This document shows, one piece after another, positions 23,990 to 34,000 of a DNA stretch of 64,000 nucleotides. Made by a program: the position numbers and the translations under genes. This stretch comes from Malachius bipustulatus (taxonomy: Eukaryota > Arthropoda > Insecta > Coleoptera > Melyridae). The notes under the pieces were generated by a model. The model was not told the origin of the DNA. It did no database searches and saw only the letters and a program-made list of their open reading frames with translations. The DNA lies in the NCBI GenBank assembly GCA_910589415.1, contig OU342632.1:42025341-42089340 (forward strand), read 5' to 3'. The first letter of the stretch is position 1, and each line of letters opens with the position of its first letter.

Positions 23990-24186
23990 CGTCGTGCCGT
24001 TGCAGTGCTAGTGGGAACACCTACATAAGTTTACATGCGGACTATTGGAGACGAGGTTTGCGGTTACGCGCCGCGTCGTAGGACGTCGTACAAGTGGGAA
24101 CCAGACTCAGGGTGAAATCCCCCCGCAATTCTGTCGTATTGCCGCGTTGCCGCTGCCGTCCGGTGTCGTACTAGTGAGAACCGGCC

Positions 24187-24940
24187 TATATTGAAAAAGC
24201 TCACCTTGTATATAAGTCAGGAGCTGCAGGGTCGTCCTTAGATATTCAACGTGTCTAGGCTGCTAAAAATTATGTGCCCCTCTTTATAATACAAAACACA
24301 GGATGGCTAGCTGATGGCTAGCTGGAGTGGGGCAATGGTGACACCAAGATTGCAAAAAATAGTGCAATGTGTAGAATTTAACTTCACAATAATAATGTCT
24401 AAGGGGGAGGGGTGGGGGTTCAGTTATTTCGAGGTGTGCCCTAGGCGAAAAATTTTTCAACGTTCAAGGTCGCGCAATTTCCTAGTTGGTACTTGAAAAT
24501 TAACTCAGATAATAATAACTTAATAACAGCGAAAAAAAGATTTGCACTAAGAGGAGATGGATATGGAAGGCTAGAGCTAGAAGGGGTAGAAAAGGTGTCA
24601 GAATTGAAAAAAAGTCATTTTATATAACCAAACAATACACAAAACAAAATATAAAATGCATATACATAAAAACAAGAAAATAAAGAAATTAAAAATCCTA
24701 TACAAAATTTCAGAAACAAAAAATCTTTCGAGATTGTAACTTAAAAAAAATGCGCAGAGCTGTATATGGTATGTTAAGAAATGTTATAGATTCAATTATT
24801 ATATTGTCCTTGAAGTAAATTAGATATATTTTCTTGGTCATTATTTACATCTGCAGCTCCTACAGTTTCACTATGTCACCTATATAGGGGTGGAGAACAT
24901 ACCTATAGTAACACCAGGAAGGTATTCATTTGCTTTGCAA
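24187..24940. other. No gene recognised
   Basis: No supported feature. A GGGGGAGGGGTGGGGG run lies near 24401-24418. Confidence 0.35.
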
Positions 24941-25165
24941 ATTAACGGTTAGCCAAAAAAAGAGGCATTAAGAGCCGCTCTAATGAGTCCGGTCCTGGGT
25001 AGGCGGTGTGTAAATACATAGGAAGCACGCACTCGAAATGATGAATACGCGTCCAAACCACCCGGATCGTAAGCGGCGGATGCCATGAGCACGACACAGA
25101 GAGGGATTCGACCGGATATAAGATTTCTCATATCGTATCCAGAGTATAGCGAACGATGTCACGAT
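24941..25165. other. GC-richer island of unknown nature
   Basis: About 220 bp with clearly higher GC than its flanks. It includes GAGTCCGGTCCTGGGTAGGC and GGATCGTAAGCGGCGGATGC. Overlapping 60-codon frames are open on the minus strand (for example ISGRIPLCVVLMASAAYDPG). No family is recognised and splice sites are not convincing. It may be a transposon fragment, a non-coding exon or a small unrecognised exon. Confidence 0.3.
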
Positions 25166-25689
25166 TTTTGGAATGCAAATGCAAAATTCAAAATAAAAAC
25201 TGTGCTACTGTTTATCTCGAAGCCTTGCCCTGAAAGTGAAAAAAAATAGAAATTCGATCGTAGTGCCAAAGAGGCCTTAGTTGTGACCTTAATATTAGTT
25301 TGCAATTGCTGATTTTAGCTTCTTACCCACCCAGCACCCCTATTTCGCTCCTCGGTCCCGAAAAAATTGATTAAACTTATTTTGCAACAATAAAATTTAT
25401 TGTTGCAAAATAAGATACCCATGCATATTTAATGCATGGGTATCTTGAAAATATTTTGAATTATAATTGACGCCCCTAAAATGCTTGCACTCCTGGGCTA
25501 TATAGCCTTTTTATTAGCGAACGACCCTAAGCAGCTGAGGGGCTAAAAATTCTCTCTTGGTATTTTTAAAAATGAAAATATCCTGACTTCTTATTTTAAA
25601 AAGAATCAAAATTTATATCTTTACAGTTCTTCGATCGTGTTTTTATTATTATTTTTTTTTTTTGGGAAGGAACAGTTTTCAAAATATTC
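25166..25689. other. No gene recognised
   Basis: AT-rich sequence. A small palindrome, TTTTGCAACAATAAATTTATTGTTGCAAAA-like, lies at about 25379-25410, followed by a second hairpin (GATACCCATGCAT against ATGCATGGGTATC) at about 25413-25445. Confidence 0.45.
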
Positions 25690-26300
25690 TTATGAATAAA
25701 ATACCTAAGAGAGGGGAACCCTGAATAAGACCAAGAACGAAACTGAAGGAGCATATGAGATTATATAAGTGTCATAAGTAAAATTAAGAAAGTAGAGATA
25801 AAAGAAAGAGTTGTGGGTGAGATCGAAGTGGAAAAAGGGATGAGACTGTAAAGGTTTTATCGAAAAAACGTATAAATAGAAAATAAGTCAAGGTCAAAAT
25901 AGAAGAAGGCTGAAGACGAGATATAGGAAAGAATAAAAGTTATTAGGGAAGGTATGAGGTTTTGTGAATGAGACTAAAAAAAAGGGATGAAACTACAAAG
26001 CTTTTAAGGAAACCAGGAAGAGAAAAGTAAAAAGATTCTGTGGTTGAAAACGAGACCATACAGAGAGGTATTATATGGGAGATGAGAAGCTTATGGCATA
26101 TACTTAGGTTAAGAGATAATAAAGCATATAATAAGACTGAAAATGAGATAAATTATGGAAGATTTAAGAAACTTATGGAGACCAAAGTCACGAGGATAGG
26201 TTGATTCTGGAGAGAAAAGATTAGATTGGAAAGACTTTAAGACAGATATAAAATACTATGGAAGAGGCTGAAAAATTGAAGATAAATATGTGAAGAGAAG
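25690..26300 (+). other. Purine-rich strand-biased tract
   Basis: About 600 bp in which the plus strand is very rich in A and G (GAGATAAATTATGGAAGATT and similar phrases) with few pyrimidine runs. Loose recurrences of GAAACTTATGGAGA-like and GATGAGA-like phrases suggest a decayed tandem repeat. No open frame is present. Confidence 0.45.
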
Positions 26301-27476
26301 CTGGGCTTCTAAGATCCCGGTTCTTTGTGAAACCAGCAAACTATGGATATATTGTCAGTGATAATCCCAGAGGTCCGTGAATTTAGATCATGGATTGACT
26401 AAATAAATTACCACACACCTGCCGGTTTATAAGGAGAGGTTTTATTCATTGATTTAATAATTGCTTTGTTAGTAGTAGGCGACGCGATCTGCTATAAATA
26501 AAAATTAGACACATCTTACTGGCAGTAGATTATGAGACCTGCTAACGTGAAGTATGTTGGATTCACTCTTTCGAAAAGAAAAGTTCAGTCTGTTTCAGGG
26601 TCAGCATCAGGTAGGTCAGCGCAAATTCATTTTCTAATTACATAGATCAATTTTGGTTTTTCAGCTATGATATATAAATAGCCATTAACTTTAGTTTTGA
26701 GCAATACTATAAAACGATCACCAGAGGAATAATATCACCTCAACCTGAAGCCAAATATAGGAGTAAAGGGATTAAAAAGATCTAATCATTTCTTGAAACA
26801 ATATAACATTTTCCCTTTACTCTCATTTATTAAACTGAACTTTAATTTAGAACAGGGTGTAGGTACCTATGTCTCATTGAAAAGTGAAAAATGATGAGCC
26901 TCTTTTCTTTAATACAATTTCTATTTCTACGACATCTTTAATTATGATCCAGTAAGGTATAAAAGATCATACAAAAATGAAACTACTTTAGAAGGTAAAA
27001 ATTGTTTTCAAGCTAGGGAATATTTATTTGCCAGTAAGAGAAGAAAATGTGCATTTATATAGTTACTCATTGATCAATATGTTATGTAAGTAACATAGTA
27101 TTTAATAGTCCATTAATGCCTAGGTAAGCTTATAAAAATGAAACATTTATGTATAGTTTAGTTTTTAGTGTCTATATACATAACTACACCTAAAACTTTA
27201 TTATAGTGCCTATAAATAGTGTTGCTTCAACACATAGAATTTAATTTTTGGTTAGCGTTACTTAATCAAAATTCATTGGTATCTAATATTAATCATTGAG
27301 AGCAAGGTTTTATAAATTAAAGAAATCACTAGACAGAAACAGGTGGGCGAGTTTGTTTTATAAAAGGAAAGGTAGAAGGAAGCTAATCCCACATACCATG
27401 CATAGATTTTGGTCAGAGATACAGGGATGACTGTAATTTACGACAATAAAAAAAATACAAACATGGAATGTGAATT
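26301..27476. other. No gene recognised
   Basis: AT-rich sequence downstream of the OSGIN-like gene. No supported feature. Confidence 0.4.
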
Positions 27477-27489
27477 TTTATTATTTATT
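27477..27489 (-). promoter_or_regulatory. Polyadenylation signals of the OSGIN-like gene
   Basis: Two AATAAA hexamers on the minus strand (27482-27477 and 27489-27484), about 190-200 bp after the stop codon. This is a plausible 3' end for the transcript. A further AATAAA overlaps the stop codon itself and is probably too close to be used. Confidence 0.5.
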
Positions 27490-27680
27490 TATATAAAATA
27501 AACATTTAAGTCACAAACAGTTTAAAAAAGAATGTAAACACCTCTTTAATCAAAAGAGTCAATAGAAAATTAAAAATCAAAACAATAATTGATCAGAAAA
27601 ATACTGATAACACAGCTATGATTCAGAATGTGTCGCATTTTTACAATAATAATAGGTAGGTATCTGCTACTCGAATTTAT

Positions 27681-28079
27681 TTACAAGTTCAATTTCCTAT
27701 ACAACTCTGAGACAACAGCTAAAGCACCACCTGGTATGAATCTAACAAAATTATCACCCGCTAAAGGACCGATAGCGAACAAATTATCATAATTCTTCAC
27801 TAAATGCGTCAGCTTGTTAATATCAACAGTGTTGGTTTTGCAGTCGACTGGTAGATCCCTCTTGATGCCCAAATCGGTGCTCGAAGAAGGTAGGAAACTG
27901 AGATCAGGTCTTGAGCCTATTAAAATGGCCACAAAGGATACTTTGATCCTAACTATTTTTCCTGAGCTTGATTTTAAAGTAACTGTTCTTGTTGAGTCAT
28001 CCACGCCATCCAGAGAGAATCCAGCATATGAAGCATATAAGGGATAGCTGCTACCGCCATCTTGCATCATTTGGCTCAC
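27681..28079 (-). CDS. OSGIN-like exon 5 (last coding exon)
   Basis: Begins after CCTTTTCCAG with GTG AGC CAA ATG ATG. It encodes 132 residues including FVAILIGSRPDLSFLP and the C-terminal GPLAGDNFVRFIPGG. It ends at TAA (27683-27681). The annotated-looking ATG upstream at 28142 lies in the intron and is not used. Confidence 0.92.
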   Translation of the reverse strand: MSQMMQDGGSSYPLYASYAGFSLDGVDDSTRTVTLKSSSGKIVRIKVSFVAILIGSRPDLSFLPSSSTDLGIKRDLPVDCKTNTVDINKLTHLVKNYDNLFAIGPLAGDNFVRFIPGGALAVVSELYRKLNL

Positions 28080-31000
28080 CTGGAAAAGGAATGAATTAAT
28101 ATTATTATTATATAAAATTTTATTAAACTGGTTATGTTTCATATGAATGATCCTGATGGGTTAAAAAAAGTAAAATTGTACCATACCCAAACAGCACAAA
28201 GTAGTCCTATGGACGTCCAATGGACATCCCTCTATGTACCAACGGACGTCCATAGGACGTCCGTTTTTGTCCTATGGACGTCCATGGGACGTCCATTCAG
28301 TGTCCATTTGTCACAACTTTGGACATCCACAGGATGTCCGTTACCGGACGTCCATAGGACGTCCGTTATCGGACGTCCATTGGGAGTCCGTTATCGGATG
28401 TCCATAGAGAGTCCATTATCGGATGTCCACAAAGCATTTGCTGATAAATATCTTAGTGAGGAACAAAAGACAGAAAATATTCGATAAGTCTTTAAATTTA
28501 GAGTTTTGAAAAAATCCAATAAATGTAGTGAATAGGTTTAGGTATATACGGTAATTTTCTGTTTTGAAAGTAACGTTGATAACGGCTAAAAATGCAGGAA
28601 AACGACTAGGTACTTACCTACTTACGTGTTTCTATCATTAAGTTTTACGTAAAATCTGGTCATTTTCATTGAAAAGTTCTTAAGTATATTAGTTTATGAT
28701 AACATTGATAAACTTAATGAACATATTCGTTTTTGGATTTTTCACAAACTCTAAAAATAAAAAATTCATCGAATTTCTTTCTTTTGCTCACTGTAGGTAT
28801 AATGTTATAATGCAGATGTCTTCATCTTCACGCTAGTAGTCTTGAGATTGATATTGATGGGAATGGCGGAAGTCTTTCGTTGGAACGAATAGTATAATGT
28901 AGGAATGTGGATTGTATGATAGTGGAAGAATGGGGTGGTTAGCGCGTGCGTGCACTTTTGTGCTGCTATTCTCTTCCTGGCTGCGACGGCACGTCATGCG
29001 CAATAGTCAAAAATAACTCGATGGACAAGAAATGGACATCCAATGGACGTACTTTTGTGGACGTACATAGGACGTCCGTGCGGAGAAGTCCGTAGGACGT
29101 CCATTTATTGTCCATGGACCAATGGACGTATAATGGATACTCAACGGACGTCCATAGGACACTCGGTGCTATCTGGGTAGGTGAAGTAACTTGGGAATTT
29201 TTGTGATTAATATGGTTGGTTACATAATCCATCCTGTCTCATTTGATAATGACCAATTAAAACATCTAAAAGAAGTGGGAAAACCACATTTTGTGTCATT
29301 TTAGAATTATTTATATACTTCTAGAGATTTAGACTATTTTCTCAATAAGTAGGTAGGTGTAATACATATGTGGTTTAGATGGCATAAAAGTACTATATAC
29401 AGATACTATCTATTGGTAGGTTATTATTTCATTTAAAACTTTGCTGCATTTCAAGTTGCAAGATTAGTTTCTGTCAACTTTCTGAAATGCACATTGTTGA
29501 AATATTCCAACCAAACATTTACGTTTGCAACGTCGGTGCATTTCAATATTTCATTTCTGAAGTAAGTTTGCAATGTGCGCGGTTTCAACAGTAAAGCTTG
29601 CTGAAACATTGCAGCTGCAACATTATTCTCTTAACTTGCCGAAAGGTTTCAGCAACTTATTACCAAATGAAACTTGGAAAAGTAATCAAAAATCAACATG
29701 GCTGCAACATTTTGAAATTTTCAATGTCCAAAACCTTACTAAGGTACCTAATAATTTATCACTACAAGTATCTAACAATATTGGTACATATAAGTACAAC
29801 AGGAACAGCGAAATTTAAAAATGATTAGCAAGCTACTTGGGTGCAATTTTGAAAATAAGTTTAAAAATCAATGCAAAATGATTAATCAATTCCAATAATT
29901 TTGTCTTTCAGCCAGAAGTTTTCTTCTTATTTCTTTTTCTACAAACCTTCTTTAGGTTAATTTATTATGTATCTCTGTTCTCTCATCTCTATCTGAACCT
30001 TCATTTTTTCTGCTTATACCATATTACTCTTTTGTTATTACCATACCTCTTTTTCAAGGACACTTTTGACTTTCAAAATTGTTTGGTGGCTTTTGACTCC
30101 CAAAATTGTTTTGTGAACAGCTGAAAATAGGTCACTTGGTCTATTTGATTATTGATTTTAACTACATTAGTAAATTTTAATGATTTCTAGAACCGCTTTA
30201 ACAAGCAGGAGAATACCATCAAATTTTAACAAATACACTTCATGAGTATACTTCCACCCCATGACTATGACAGTCCAACTCTACTGTTATAATATGAGGT
30301 TTCATGAGGGTAACATTTTCTGATATGGTAGACATATTCTTCCATTCCTTGATTCATCATCTTTAATTATAAATTCACAAAACCTGCATGCATACTCTGC
30401 CACATCTGCTGAGGGATACGCAAAGAGCAATAATTAGGTAGCTATATTTTTACACATTTACGTAAATTGTAGATTTGGTGGTCTCATATGGTCTTGAGTG
30501 CTAAGTTTAGCGCTACTTTTGCTGTATAGTACCTACATTGTGGTTTGCTCAAGTTAAATGCCTGAAGAGTCGATCTTAAGCAGAGTCCAGGATCCTTTCT
30601 TTGAAAGATACTGGAAGAATCTTAGGAAGAGATATAAATGATGCAAAAGAGATGCCTTTCTAAATATAAAGACTATGTTTACAAAAACCATTTTACTGAT
30701 AAATTTTTGTCTTTAAATTTACAGAAATAGTAAAACTTTATTAAAAGGGTTAAACGCCCTAGAGAACTCACAAAAGCAAAAGATGCTGCTCAACAGAAAT
30801 ATAACTCAGCCCCCACAACATAATAAATTTACGAACAAGATTTATTTATACCTTATGATACTCAGGATACATATTTTCTGGCAATTGCCTATTGAGATCA
30901 GCCGACTTATTCCTGAACACGTGAATGACTGGAATGTTTCTCTCTCTAGCAGCTATCACAGCATCAGCGGCACTGAGTCCGGCCCCAATGACCACCACAG

Positions 31001-34000
31001 GGTCTATCGGTTGCTCTTGCATCCCCGATTCTGTTTCACTGGCAAAATTGTCTATGAGCGATTCAAGACTTCTCAAGTCATGGACCAGCCACTCGGGATC
31101 TTTGCCTTTGTCAACCTCCAATCGGTTGGGTTTGTCACTCGCCCCGTTTGCCAGAACCAGGTAAGTGCAGGTGAAGGTTGTTATCTCACCTGAAAGAAGA
31201 TAAACGAGGTATTAATAATAATGAAATATGTTCTTGCAACTTGATTATGAAAGAAATGATCAACAAGTAGGTATACGGTTTCGGTTGGATATATTTTGAA
31301 AAATTTTTCTTGGCATAATGATTTGCATGACTTCTAATTAATATAGGTATGTTTTAGGGTTACTGGTTTGAAGGAATATAATTCAAAAAGGAAAAATATA
31401 TCCCAGAATGTGATTGGAAGAAATAATAATATCCTAAGCATCGCTTTTCAGCTGCCTATTCTCTTTTGAAGTAGTAAAAATCTTGGTTTAAGAGTTTCAT
31501 TTAGTAGGAGCTGGTTTTGAAATTATAAATTAAGGTGGAAAGGAGAAAGGAAGTACTTTTCGAAAAAAATGTGGTCTCTATCATGGTAAAAGAGCGGTAA
31601 TAAGTCAACTTATTGAGCCTTTTAAACATCACTTTCAATAATAATAATAAATTATTGTATATTGGTCTGACTGCTTTGATGTCATCCTACAGAGGCTGAG
31701 TAGCTGGCAGCCAAACAATATTAGTCACCAGAACTGGAAAATGGCAACTCTAAAAAGAATATGTCCTGATAAATCTTACTCTATTACTAATACATAGGGT
31801 ACCAAGTCTAATCTAAGTTTATCTCAGTAAAAACAAGAAAATGCATTCAACCCATGTATTCAGCCCATTAAAAAAAATTATTTCAAATAAACCATTGCCA
31901 ACCGAAACAGTAACTTTTTTCTTCTAACTCACCAGTTTCCATATCACAGGTTTCTACTATCCAGTTTGCTTTCCCTTTGTTGTCAATCTGATTACAAGCT
32001 ACAGGCACTTGGTGAGCACTGGTAAAGTCTAGACTATAAGAGTTCCTTAACGTATAACTTACATTATTCATATTGTTAGATTTATTTCTACTATGGAAAT
32101 GATCACATAAATTACTACTATCACAGCATAAACTAATCGATCTATCTTTTTTATATTGTTGCTTAGGATTTACAATAAAGTCATGATCGTTCAACGCTAT
32201 TTCTATAATTTTTCTTGTAGGACTCTGATCGTTACAACAGAGCTGGTCTCGAGGCCGCTTACAACATCGAATCTGCTTGTTCTTGCGTCCAGTTCTGAGA
32301 ATGTACTTGATCGCACTGCTCAGTAAGCACGACTTTTCTTCAATTATCTCTCTTTGTAAACAAAGATTATTCTGATCATTTTGCCTTATATTCCTCTCAA
32401 TTTCAATTTTATGTCGCGATTCTCTATTATTGAACTGTCTCGGTCTCGATGGCGGAGATGGCTTATTCGTCTGAGCATCCGCCACTGGTTTTACATGCGT
32501 TACTAGCACGCCACTTTGAAAGTTATCGGAGAGTCCCATTTCTTGTACATACTGCACATAATACTTGGCAACGTCACAGGCAAAGGCTCTCTGCTCCCTC
32601 GAATCTTTTGAAGGAAAAGGTAAGCCAGGTAAAGCCATCCAGTTGCTTAGGGAGAGAGTCAGAATGTGCGGATCCATCGTATGCCAAGAACCTCCAGGAG
32701 GACCCTTACCCAATACGATATGGTCAATCTGGAAACAGTAAAAATATTTTAGTTGATCGTAATATTTTATTATTGCACAGACAGTATGAGAGACAGGTGT
32801 TTCATATATAAATGTAACTATTAATGAATGAACTTGGCAACTATTCATAATCTCAATATGCTGTAATTTTAGGTTTCCGTTTCTATCAACTCACTTTACG
32901 TCCGACTTTGCTGAATTCAGCTAACGGCGTCATTTCCAAACCGAGATCAGCACAAGGATGGAGCAGGGCGTCCAGTAAGAGGCTGACAGGGTTAGTAGAG
33001 CGACCCTCCAGTCCTGAAGCGAGGTGTCCCAAGTCTGCATCAACCAAGCACTGGCCGTTTTGGTCTTGTAGACGAGCTGAGAGCATTTCGTCGGGGTGGC
33101 GAGATCCATTAACATGTGGTAGATAGCCGGACAGCATGTATGATAAGGCGATTCCACTAGGACCGTTACCTGTGGAAAAAAATAATCAATGAAGTTAAAT
33201 ATTCATATCTTGATCAAACTTGGATAACATGATTTAAACACAAAGGAGAGAAAAGTCATTGTTACTTTTACTCTTTATTCAAAAATTGCTGATTTGTCAA
33301 TAATGAAATTAACAGTTTTATGAACTTTCCTGAAATTAGTCATAAAATCAGGTTATTTTTTTAAAGAGAGGTGGGGGTAAGAAGAGTTGAAGATAGAGGT
33401 AGTAAATTATTTTTAATATTATAAAACAATTTTATAAATTATTATCTGAGCTTTTACTCAAGGTTGGTTCAGTCCTCTGGGAATAAGAATATACTTTTAG
33501 TGGAAAATTAATAAAGCCTAAGAAATTGGATAGATAAAAAGATGAAAGCAGGTAAACATCATGATTAGTTTACTCCATTATCATAATAATAAGGTGACCT
33601 GATTCTATCAATCATAGCTTATTATATTTTCTGCATTTCCTTTTTATTTTATTATGGAAAATAAATGTCAACATGGGGCGGAATTTATAAATATAAAATC
33701 AGAAGGAAAAGGAAATGGTTGTATAAACTGGTTTTGAAATAAAAATTTTGCTTGCAAAGTAAATCTGCACCCTACCGCATGAAGGAGGAGTATTTTGCAT
33801 AACAAAGGATTGGAGATTCCTTTACGGAGATAGTTTTGGGGGCTGGGAGGGGTGTTTACCGTTTTTTTTACCGTTTTTTGAGAAAAAACTATTTTAGAAA
33901 AAATGCTCGGAACTTGGGTTCTTTATCGTGAATCTTTCAAGCATCTATTTGAAATTTTCCCCCAACGGCTTCTTTGCTGACCCCAATCTAAAAGTTAAAA

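Larger units (their letters stand above)
18137..24186. other. Pair of GC-rich inverted repeats bounding 6 kb
   Basis: The left arm (18141-18253) and the right arm (23990-24102) are inverted copies of 113 bp with only a few differences. Further out, the left border reads GGCCGGTTCCCACTTGTACG and the reverse complement of the right border (24186 inward) reads GGCCGGTTCTCACTAGTACG. This could be one 6-kb foldback transposon with the hammerhead repeats and two MITEs inside. It could equally be two oppositely oriented copies of a smaller GC-rich repeat. No target duplication is evident at the outer edges (CGAAATAA against TATATTGA). Confidence 0.4.

Noticed and set aside
27814..28047. Plus-strand frames opposite the OSGIN-like exons (also 30783-31193 and 32449-32811)
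   Set aside because: Antisense shadows of true exons; no domains.
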